Notes under the pieces: model-generated
The model's database searches: none
Seen by the model: only the letters and a program-made list of their open reading frames with translations
Told to the model about the DNA's origin: nothing
Program-made: the position numbers and the translations under genes
In this document: piece after piece, positions 1 through 6,153 of the stretch
Position numbering within the stretch: the first letter of the stretch is position 1
How the letters are laid out: each line of letters begins with the position of its first letter
Source: CAYUAG01 sp046483025
GTDB lineage: Bacteria > Zhuqueibacterota > QNDG01 > CAYUAG01
Reading direction: 5' to 3'
Assembly: GCA_046483025.1 (NCBI GenBank)
Contig: JAWODZ010000180.1
Coordinates: 1-14,165, forward strand
DNA length: 14,165 nt

Positions 1-1
1 T

Positions 2-475
2 CTGGATCAACCCACTCATAAGCTGAAGGAAAAACAGCGAACCGAACTCCACCACCAGAACATTGGATTCATTTTCCAGCAGTACCATCTGATAGACGAA
101 ATGACCGTATATGAAAATCTGGAAACTCCCCTGCTGTATAAAAAAGTAAAAGCTTCCGAACGCAAAGGTCTGGTGGCAGAGATGCTGGATAAATTCAACA
201 TTGTTGCCAAAAAAGATCTCTTTCCCAATCAGCTTTCCGGCGGCCAGCAGCAGCTGACTGCTGTAGCCCGGGCTTTGATCATCCGCCCCAAACTCCTGCT
301 GGCGGATGAGCCTACTGGTAATCTGAACTCTGAACAGGGAAAGCAAATTATGGAACTGTTGAAAAAACTGAATGAAGAGGAAGGCATGACCATTCTCCAG
401 GTCACTCATTCTGAAGAAAAGGCCAAATACGGAAACCGCATCATTCATTTAAAAGACGGATGGATCGAGGATTAA
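2..475 (+). CDS. ABC transporter ATP-binding protein, LolD/MacB type (5' partial)
   Basis: This is the C-terminal 157 residues of an ATPase that energises an FtsX/MacB-type permease at the inner membrane. The frame is open from the first full codon at base 2, so the start and the Walker A motif lie outside the window. Visible residues include the Q-loop (FIFQQYHL, about 23-30 of the visible part), the ABC signature LSGGQQQ (78-84), Walker B LLLADEP with catalytic Glu (98-104), the D-loop region TGNLNS and the H-loop His (about 136, in VTHS). The run from RTELHHQNIGFIFQQYHL to YENLETPLLY is typical of the LolD/MacB/FtsE branch. Three permeases of the matching type follow on the same strand and are the likely partners. 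The exported substrate, or a purely mechanical role as in MacB or FtsEX, cannot be read from the sequence. The family call is firm. Confidence 0.95.
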   Translation: MDQPTHKLKEKQRTELHHQNIGFIFQQYHLIDEMTVYENLETPLLYKKVKASERKGLVAEMLDKFNIVAKKDLFPNQLSGGQQQLTAVARALIIRPKLLLADEPTGNLNSEQGKQIMELLKKLNEEEGMTILQVTHSEEKAKYGNRIIHLKDGWIED

Positions 476-508
476 CAATGAACAATGAGCAATAAACAAT
501 GATCAATA
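476..508. repeat. Degenerate CAATGA-type repeat, left arm
   Basis: The stretch consists of imperfect iterations of AACAATGA/AATAAACAATGATCAAT directly after the ATPase stop. Its last part, AACAATGATCAAT at 495-507, is a perfect 13-bp inverted match to 885-897. The two arms bracket the four-helix-bundle gene. A solo stretch of the same family lies at 8549-8576. Confidence 0.7.
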
Positions 509-523
509 AAAAGGAACTGTTAT

Positions 524-889
524 ATGAAGAAAGAAAATATAGTATATGATAAAGCATATAAATTTGCGATCCGTATTGTGAAGGCGTATCAGTTTCTCAG
601 TAATGAAAAGAAGGAGTTTGTTATTTCCAAACAGTTATTGAGAAGCGGTACATCAATTGGAGCTAATATTGCAGAAGCAAACGGCGCAATTTCCAGGGCT
701 GATTTCTCAAATAAAATTTCATTAGCATATAAAGAATGTCTGGAAACAAAATACTGGCTTTCACTACTTAAAGACACAACATTTATTGATAAAAAAACAT
801 TTGAAAGTATACATGTTGATGCAGATGAATTGGCAAAAATATTATTCTCAATTTTAAAATCAACTCGAATGAAGAATTCTGATAATTGA
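524..889 (+). CDS. Four-helix bundle protein, S23/IVP (TIGR02436-like) family
   Basis: This is a 121-residue, soluble, all-helical protein of the family first seen inside 23S rRNA intervening sequences and related to the Avd accessory protein of diversity-generating retroelements. The family hallmarks are the QLLRSGTSIGANIAEA motif (37-52) and KISLAYKECLETKYWLSLL (64-82). Length is normal for the family, so it appears complete. A weak ribosome binding site (aaaaagga) lies upstream of the ATG. No signal peptide or membrane segment is visible. The molecular role of free-standing members is unknown; nucleic-acid binding is an inference from Avd. The gene separates an ABC ATPase from its permeases and is visibly richer in A+T than they are. 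It is also bracketed by a 13-bp inverted repeat (495-507 and 885-897), so it looks like an insertion into the export operon. The stop codon overlaps the right repeat. Confidence 0.88.
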   Translation: MKKENIVYDKAYKFAIRIVKAYQFLSNEKKEFVISKQLLRSGTSIGANIAEANGAISRADFSNKISLAYKECLETKYWLSLLKDTTFIDKKTFESIHVDADELAKILFSILKSTRMKNSDN

Positions 890-907
890 TCATTGTTCAT
901 TGATTAT
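884..907. repeat. Degenerate CAATGA-type repeat, right arm (inverted)
   Basis: This is the inverted partner of the repeat at 476-508. ATTGATCATTGTT (885-897) is the perfect reverse complement of 495-507, followed by further imperfect units (CATTGATTATTGA). It overlaps the TGA stop of the four-helix-bundle gene. Confidence 0.7.
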
Positions 908-913
908 TGAAAT

Positions 914-970
914 GTTTGACGTTTCACGGAAAAAGCTGACCGCTGAAGGCTGAGCACTAAAAAAAGGAGA
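914..970 (+). promoter_or_regulatory. Leader of permease 1, duplicated before permease 2
   Basis: The leader contains GTTTGACGTTTCA, then three GCTGA-type units and the ribosome binding site AGGAGA, five bases before the ATG at 976. Positions 935-970 (36 bp) are identical to 3670-3705, before the second permease. The GTTTGACGTTTCA block recurs at 3630-3642. Identity includes a run of seven A. It could be a duplicated leader, a recombination substrate, or a translation-control segment; the sequence alone does not decide. Confidence 0.6.
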
Positions 971-975
971 TCAAC

Positions 976-3327
976 ATGTTCAGAAATTACCTAAAAATTG
1001 TACTACGCAACATGAGACGCCACCCCGGATTTTCCCTGATCAACATTACCGGCCTTGCCCTGGGACTGGTATGTGTTATACTAATATTACTCTGGGTGCG
1101 GGATGAGCTGAGCCATGACCGGTTTCATGAGAACTCGGAGAGAATCGGACGCATTATTATGAACATTGACGGCACCAGTCTGCCCGCAGCTCCTGGTCCG
1201 CTGGCTCCAACCATGATAGAAGAATTTCCCCAGGTAGAAACCGCGGCCCGGTATATCTGGGCAGGCGGCATTCTTGAATATAAAGACAGGAAATTTGAAG
1301 AACGAAACGGTCTGATGGTTGAACCACAGTTTTTCGATATTTTTTCATTTGCCTTTATCAAAGGAGACCCGCAAACCGCACTAACTGATCCCCGTTCCAT
1401 TGTGTTGACAGAGTCAACGGCAAGGAAACTCTTCAGCGACCAGGATCCCATGGGCAAATCCGTTGTTTTCTCCTTTCGTGATGAAAAACCACTTACTGTT
1501 ACCGGCATAGTGAAAGATGTTCCACATAATTCCAGCATAACCTTTAATGTACTGGTCCCCTTTGAACTGTGCAAGGCCTGGAAAGATCCTGATTCATGGA
1601 CATCTTCCCAGGATTACCAAACCTATGTGCTGGCTAAAGAAAACGCATCTATTACATCTGTAAATAACCAACTTGAAAAATTTTACCAAGAATATTTCAG
1701 CGCCTACAGAATAAAAATGTTTATCCAGCCTCTGGGAAGAATTCATCTCCATTCCCATTTCAAATTTGATTCCGGTCACGGTGATATTCAGTATGTGATG
1801 ATATTTTCAGTAGTAGCATTCATGGTGCTGATAATCGCCTGTATCAATTTCATGAATCTCTCAACTGCAAGATTCCTGGACAGAGCCCAGGAAGTGGGGA
1901 TACGTAAGGCCGTGGGCGCCGGACGCTTTCATCTGATGGGCCAGTTCATATTAGAATCCGTACTGTTTACTGCTATTTCACTTGCCTTGGCCTTACTAAT
2001 TGTGGAACTGGTGCTGCCCCTGTTTGAAAACATAACCGGCAAATCTCTTTCTATACAATGGCAGCAATCGCAGGTATGGCTTGGCATAGTCGGGATACTT
2101 GTCATCACCGGGGCAACAGCCGGAAGTTATCCTGCTTTTTTCCTCTCCTCGTTTCGCCCGGCACATGTATTGAGAAACGCTGTTAAAGGGAGTAGCACGA
2201 ACACTCTGCTGAGGCGTATACTTGTGATCGGGCAATTCGCCTTGTCAATCATTGTCATTTCAGGAACCCTGATAATGTCCGGTCAGCTTCACTACATGAG
2301 GAACAAAAAACTGGGATTTGACAAGGAAAAATTGGTCTATCTGCGTTCTGCCAGTTATTTCAGCCATAAATATTCAGCGCTGAAAAATGATCTCCTGCAG
2401 ATTGAGGGAGTCGAAAATATTACCGTATCAAATGATCTGCCCACCCAGGTAAATATGAACACTGGTGCAACCTGGGAAGGGCAGACTGAAGAAAGCAAAT
2501 ACGTGGGTTTCAGGACAATCATAACAGATGAAGATTATCTCGACACCTACGGAATGACAATGGCCAAAGGGCGTTTCTATTCCAGGGAGCATCCTTCAGA
2601 TAGACAGGATGCCTTTGTGGTGAATGAAACAGCAGTACAGGCCATGGGAGTTGATGATCCTATAGGGACACGGTTCAAAGCCTGGGGAAAAGAAGGACGA
2701 ATTATCGGAGTTGTCAAAGATTTTCACTTTAAATCCACAAAAGAGTTTATTGAGCCCATGATGATTGACCTGGGGTCCAGACATCGTTTTTATGGATACA
2801 TGACTATCCGCTTGGCCGGGGGCAATATAGAGCAAACAATTTCCGCTCTGAAATCCGTATGGGAACAGCATCTGCCCGATCATATTTACGAAGTTCATTT
2901 TCTGGATCAGACCATAGACAGTCTGTATCAGTCGGAAAGAAAGACACGGCTCATTTTCAGCGGTTTTTCATTCCTGGCAATTGCCATATCCTGTCTGGGA
3001 CTATTCGGCCTGGCCATGTTTGCTTCCCAGCAGCGGGTCAAAGAAGTAGGTATCCGCAAAGTGTTAGGCGCCACTGTTTCAGGAATTGCAGTGCTCCTGT
3101 CAAAGAGCTTTACACGCTGGGTAATTGCCGCCAATATCATCGCTGTTCCAGTAGCTTGGTACGCCATGCACAGGTGGCTGCAGAATTTCGCCTATCACAT
3201 CGACCTGACTGTATGGCCGTTTGTACTTTCCGGTTTGCTGGCGCTGGCAATCGCCCTGATGACCGTCAGCGTTCAGGCAGTCAGGGCGGCGCGGGCGAAT
3301 CCGGTGGAGAGTTTGAGGTATGAATAA
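976..3327 (+). CDS. FtsX-like/MacB-type ABC permease 1
   Basis: This 783-residue inner-membrane permease has two FtsX-type modules. Domains in order: short cytoplasmic N-terminus (MFRNYLKIVLRNMRRH); TM1 at about 20-41; MacB periplasmic core domain at about 43-270; TM segments near 272-295, 326-348 and 368-392; another TM near 413-434; a second periplasmic domain at about 440-655 with the DPIG and RIIGVVKDFHF motifs; then TM segments near 661-684, 715-732 and 750-771. Each module carries the coupling motif that meets the ATPase: EVGIRKAVGAG near 310 and EVGIRKVLGAT near 690. The C-terminus is NPVESLRYE. AGGAGA sits five bases before the ATG, so the start is well supported. It probably works with the ATPase at the left edge as a mechanotransmission or efflux pump. 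Substrate is unknown. Confidence 0.93.
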   Translation: MFRNYLKIVLRNMRRHPGFSLINITGLALGLVCVILILLWVRDELSHDRFHENSERIGRIIMNIDGTSLPAAPGPLAPTMIEEFPQVETAARYIWAGGILEYKDRKFEERNGLMVEPQFFDIFSFAFIKGDPQTALTDPRSIVLTESTARKLFSDQDPMGKSVVFSFRDEKPLTVTGIVKDVPHNSSITFNVLVPFELCKAWKDPDSWTSSQDYQTYVLAKENASITSVNNQLEKFYQEYFSAYRIKMFIQPLGRIHLHSHFKFDSGHGDIQYVMIFSVVAFMVLIIACINFMNLSTARFLDRAQEVGIRKAVGAGRFHLMGQFILESVLFTAISLALALLIVELVLPLFENITGKSLSIQWQQSQVWLGIVGILVITGATAGSYPAFFLSSFRPAHVLRNAVKGSSTNTLLRRILVIGQFALSIIVISGTLIMSGQLHYMRNKKLGFDKEKLVYLRSASYFSHKYSALKNDLLQIEGVENITVSNDLPTQVNMNTGATWEGQTEESKYVGFRTIITDEDYLDTYGMTMAKGRFYSREHPSDRQDAFVVNETAVQAMGVDDPIGTRFKAWGKEGRIIGVVKDFHFKSTKEFIEPMMIDLGSRHRFYGYMTIRLAGGNIEQTISALKSVWEQHLPDHIYEVHFLDQTIDSLYQSERKTRLIFSGFSFLAIAISCLGLFGLAMFASQQRVKEVGIRKVLGATVSGIAVLLSKSFTRWVIAANIIAVPVAWYAMHRWLQNFAYHIDLTVWPFVLSGLLALAIALMTVSVQAVRAARANPVESLRYE

Positions 3328-3333
3328 ACGTCT

Positions 3334-3490
3334 GAATCAGGATTCTCTGGATTAAAGGATAGACAGGAGTAAGGAAAGGAAAATGATGAAAAATAAAATT
3401 GATGATGAACTAACCTATAAGATTTATGGATGTACAATAATGATCACTGTCAAAATCCTGATAATCTCTAAATCCTGGCCATCCTGATTC
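3334..3490. repeat. AGGATT-type repeats in inverted arrangement around a gene relic
   Basis: On the left, AGGATT-like units run from 3334 (GAATCAGGAT, then GGATT, GGATAGACAGGA). On the right the same units occur inverted (AAATCCTG at 3453-3460, AAATCCTGG near 3470, ATCCTGATTC at 3481-3490). GAATCAGGAT at 3334-3343 and ATCCTGATTC at 3481-3490 form a perfect 10-bp inverted repeat. The GxxExxY relic lies between the arms. Confidence 0.65.
3383..3487 (+). pseudogene. GxxExxY protein relic (N-terminus only)
   Basis: A purine-rich ribosome binding site (aggaaagga) precedes an ATG whose frame reads MMKNKIDDELTYKIYGCTIM. That resembles the start of GxxExxY proteins (TIGR04256), whose N-termini typically read like ELTYKIIGCAMEVH followed by LGPG and the GxxExxY motif. 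After about 20 residues the similarity stops. The frame runs into the AGGATT-type repeats and ends at TGA after 34 codons, so the conserved core of roughly 100 residues is missing. I read it as an internally deleted gene that kept its start and flanking repeats. GxxExxY proteins have no settled function. The call rests on family memory of a short segment, so it could be a coincidental match. Confidence 0.5.
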
Positions 3491-3516
3491 TGACAATGAG
3501 GAATAAAAAAGTCAAG

Positions 3517-3643
3517 ATGTCAAATGTCAAAAGTGAAACGTAAAACGACCCCACTCTCCCCACCCAGAGAAACGCTCCAAGTCATTCAAACCCACGGAGA
3601 GGGGAAGTGATGGTCTTCTCACATCTCACGTTTGACGTTTCAT
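3517..3643. repeat. Interspersed ~110-125-bp repeat, copy 1
   Basis: The stretch opens with ATGTCAAATGTCAAA, has a core starting CCCCACTCT and containing GTCATTCAAA and GGAGAGGGGAAGTG, and ends with TTTGACGTTTCA. The same order of blocks recurs at 8578-8688 with scattered mismatches. The TCAAATGTCAAA side and the TTTGACGTTTCA side are inverted relatives, so the core is bracketed like the other cassettes here. No convincing coding frame is shared by both copies. Confidence 0.75.
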
Positions 3644-3705
3644 CGGAAAAGTGGTTGGGAGGTCTGACTGCTGACCGCTGAAGGCTGAGCACTAAAAAAA
3701 GGAGA
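3630..3705 (+). promoter_or_regulatory. Leader of permease 2, copy of the permease 1 leader
   Basis: It contains GTTTGACGTTTCA (3630-3642), CGGAAAA, an extra 20-bp segment absent from the first copy, and then a 36-bp block (3670-3705) identical to 935-970, ending in the ribosome binding site AGGAGA six bases before the ATG at 3712. It overlaps the end of the interspersed repeat at 3517-3643. Confidence 0.6.
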
Positions 3706-3711
3706 AAAAAA

Positions 3712-6069
3712 ATGTTTAAAAACAATCTGAAAATTGCTGTAAGAAATTTAATCAAAGATAAGGTTTTCTCAGTCATAAATATCGTCGGACTGGCTTTGGG
3801 TATAGCAGCTTCTCTGCTCTTGCTCTCCTGGATCAGGTATGAACTTAGTTTTGACACTTTTCATAAAAAGGGTGAAAATCTGTACAAAGTAGTTACCAAA
3901 TACGAGTATCCGAATGGAAAGATCAGACACTTCACCCAGACTCCCATGCCCCTGGCTGAATACCTGAGACAAACAGTACCGGAAGTGGAGGATGCCACTA
4001 TTTTCTGGCGGCGTTACTGGGAATTACAGAAAAATGAAAAACAGTTTAGCATACAAGGTATTTTAACCGAACAAAACTTTATAAATATGTTTACGTTTCC
4101 CTTTGTTAAGGGAAGCAAAGAAAACTTATTATCAGAACCCAGGTCTATTGCCATCTCCCAATCACTGGCTCAGAAGCTCTTTGGTAATGAAGATCCCATA
4201 GGAAAAACAGTGACAGAAATTAAGCGTGGTGCAGGTGATTTTACCGTTGCCGGAGTATTTGAGGAAGTCCCGGTCAATTCTCATATGAAATTTGACTATA
4301 TTGCACCCTTTAAACTGGAATTCGGCGGTTACAATACTGATTTTAACAAATGGGTTCAAAGTGATTTTGAAACCTATGCTCTGCTTAAAAAAGGAACCTC
4401 CAAGTCAGAATTTGACACCAAGATTCAGGGAATTATACAGGAGCATCTGCCGGAAAGTATTAGAGAACTCTATTCCGTGAAAGTTAAAGATATCCATTTA
4501 AATCCCGATGTCTGGAGTCTGAAACAGGGAAGCAGATCCAATATCTATATATTTTCCTCAGTGGCTTTTCTTGTTTTCTTGCTGGCCTGTGTTAATTATA
4601 TCAACCTTACTATTGCCAGGGAAACCCGACGGAGAAAAGAGGTGGGAATTATGAAAGTTTTGGGTTCCGATCAAAAATCCCTTTTTGTCAAATTTATCAC
4701 TGAAACTTCACTCTTTTTCCTCTTTTCTATTTCCCTGAGTATATTACTGACCTACCTGTTTTTACCTCTGATGAAAAGGTTGACCGGTTCTGCATTGACT
4801 ATTAACCTCACTGATGCATCTACCCTGGGGCTAATAGCTTTTATTTTTCTGATAACCATTCTGGTAGCCGGACTGTACCCCTCACTGCATCTTTCCTCCC
4901 TGAAACCGGTTACCATGCTGAAACAAAAAATTACTACCAAACGAAGCAGGTTTTCCGGACGTAAAGGACTGGTTCTTTTTCAATTTTCAGTGTTTATTCT
5001 CTTAATCATTGGTCTTTTATTTATTTACAAGCAAATGAATTTTATTGTAAACCGGGATCTGGGGTTTGATAAAGATAAAGTAATGCGAATCGGAATTCCC
5101 TCGGGTGTGAGTATGAGGAACTGGCAAAGTTTCAGAACAGAGATTTTGCAAAATCCGGATATTCAGGCCTTTACCTCTACCAATTCCATTCCCGGACGAG
5201 TTGAGACCAGCACTAGCAGTTGGGATTGGGAAGGGAAAACAGGTGAGGATAAGATCAGACTCAGTATCGTTGGTGTGTTTGATGATTTTATTAAAACCTT
5301 TGGAATGAAAATGAAACAAGGTCATTTTTTCTCCCGGGAGTTTCCTTCTGAACTGGAACAGGGATATGTAATCAATGAAGAAGCCGCGCGGGTAATGGGA
5401 TTAGAGGATCCCATAGGCAAAAATATGCAAATTGGGAGTGGTTCCGGAAAAATTATCGGAGTAATTGAAAATTACCATTTTTCATCCCTGCGGGAAAAAA
5501 TTGGTCCAATGGCAATGTTGTTTGGCTATGGCCTGGATAACTGTTTTATCCGTATCAACACCGGGAATATTCAGTCAGTAGTTTCCCATGTGGAAAAAGT
5601 TTCTAATAAATTTGGACCTGATGATAGTTTCTGGTACTCATTCATGGATGAGGAACTGGCCAGACTATATACCACTGAACAGCAGCTTGTTGACACGTTA
5701 AAATATTTTACCATATTAGCAATAGTCATCGCTTCTCTGGGGCTTTATGGATTGGCTCTGTACAATGCCAATCAACGCACCAAGGAGATTGCTGTCCGAA
5801 AGGTAACCGGAGCCCGGATTCTGGATATAGTCTATCTCTTAACCCGGGATTCTCTGCAGTGGGTAATACTGGCCAATCTGATTGCCTGGCCTCTGGCATT
5901 TCTGGGAGTACGTCAATGGCTGCAGAACTTTGCCTACCATACCAAGTTATCCGTCTGGCCCTTTATTACCGCTGCCCTGGCTGCATTCCTTATTTCTCTT
6001 CTCATTATCCTTTACCAGACCGTCAAAGCAGCTCGGACCAATCCGGTGGAGAGTTTGAGGTATGAGTAA
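3712..6069 (+). CDS. FtsX-like/MacB-type ABC permease 2
   Basis: This 785-residue permease has the same two-module layout as its neighbour. TM1 lies at about 20-40 (INIVGLALGIAASLLLLSW), followed by a periplasmic core domain to about 275. Three TM segments and the coupling motif KEVGIMKVLGSD (near 308) follow. A second periplasmic domain contains the DPIGKNM and KIIGVIENYHF motifs. The C-terminal membrane module has the coupling motif KEIAVRKVTGAR (near 690) and ends NPVESLRYE. AGGAGA six bases before the ATG fixes the start. The protein is clearly diverged from permeases 1 and 3, so this is not a recent tandem copy. By contrast, its last 26 coding nucleotides before the final codons are identical to those of permease 1. 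It may form hetero-oligomers with its neighbours or be an alternative partner for the same ATPase; both are inferences. Confidence 0.93.
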   Translation: MFKNNLKIAVRNLIKDKVFSVINIVGLALGIAASLLLLSWIRYELSFDTFHKKGENLYKVVTKYEYPNGKIRHFTQTPMPLAEYLRQTVPEVEDATIFWRRYWELQKNEKQFSIQGILTEQNFINMFTFPFVKGSKENLLSEPRSIAISQSLAQKLFGNEDPIGKTVTEIKRGAGDFTVAGVFEEVPVNSHMKFDYIAPFKLEFGGYNTDFNKWVQSDFETYALLKKGTSKSEFDTKIQGIIQEHLPESIRELYSVKVKDIHLNPDVWSLKQGSRSNIYIFSSVAFLVFLLACVNYINLTIARETRRRKEVGIMKVLGSDQKSLFVKFITETSLFFLFSISLSILLTYLFLPLMKRLTGSALTINLTDASTLGLIAFIFLITILVAGLYPSLHLSSLKPVTMLKQKITTKRSRFSGRKGLVLFQFSVFILLIIGLLFIYKQMNFIVNRDLGFDKDKVMRIGIPSGVSMRNWQSFRTEILQNPDIQAFTSTNSIPGRVETSTSSWDWEGKTGEDKIRLSIVGVFDDFIKTFGMKMKQGHFFSREFPSELEQGYVINEEAARVMGLEDPIGKNMQIGSGSGKIIGVIENYHFSSLREKIGPMAMLFGYGLDNCFIRINTGNIQSVVSHVEKVSNKFGPDDSFWYSFMDEELARLYTTEQQLVDTLKYFTILAIVIASLGLYGLALYNANQRTKEIAVRKVTGARILDIVYLLTRDSLQWVILANLIAWPLAFLGVRQWLQNFAYHTKLSVWPFITAALAAFLISLLIILYQTVKAARTNPVESLRYE

Positions 6070-6076
6070 AAACATA

Positions 6077-6117
6077 GAGCATAGTGCAAAGAGCAAAGAG
6101 AAAAAAACGCTATGCTC
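6077..6117 (+). repeat. Inverted repeat in the permease 2-3 spacer
   Basis: GAGCATAG at 6077-6084 and CTATGCTC at 6110-6117 form an 8-bp inverted repeat. The left side continues with TGCAAAGAGCAAAGAG, and the right side continues outward with an inverted, degraded version (CCCTCTGCACTGTGC). This is the only content of the 84-bp spacer apart from the ribosome binding site. There is no T-tract, so I do not call it a terminator; the hairpin could still affect downstream translation. Confidence 0.5.
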
Positions 6118-6153
6118 CATGCCCTCTGCACTGTGCAAAAAAAGGAGGTAATC

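Noticed and set aside
1125..1574. 149-codon minus-strand frame inside permease 1
   Set aside because: It overlaps a confidently assigned gene and shows no ribosome binding site or family motif.
3582..3857. 91-codon minus-strand frame spanning the permease 2 start
   Set aside because: It crosses repeat DNA and the antisense of the permease 2 N-terminal membrane segment; the hydrophobic stretch comes from that.
6077..6117. Intrinsic terminator between permeases 2 and 3
   Set aside because: The stem is weak with a long loop and no T-tract follows on the coding strand.
6112..6153. Upstream in-frame ATG for permease 3
   Set aside because: The extra 14 residues come from spacer repeat DNA, while AGGAGG stands at the right distance before the ATG at 6154, which gives the family N-terminus.
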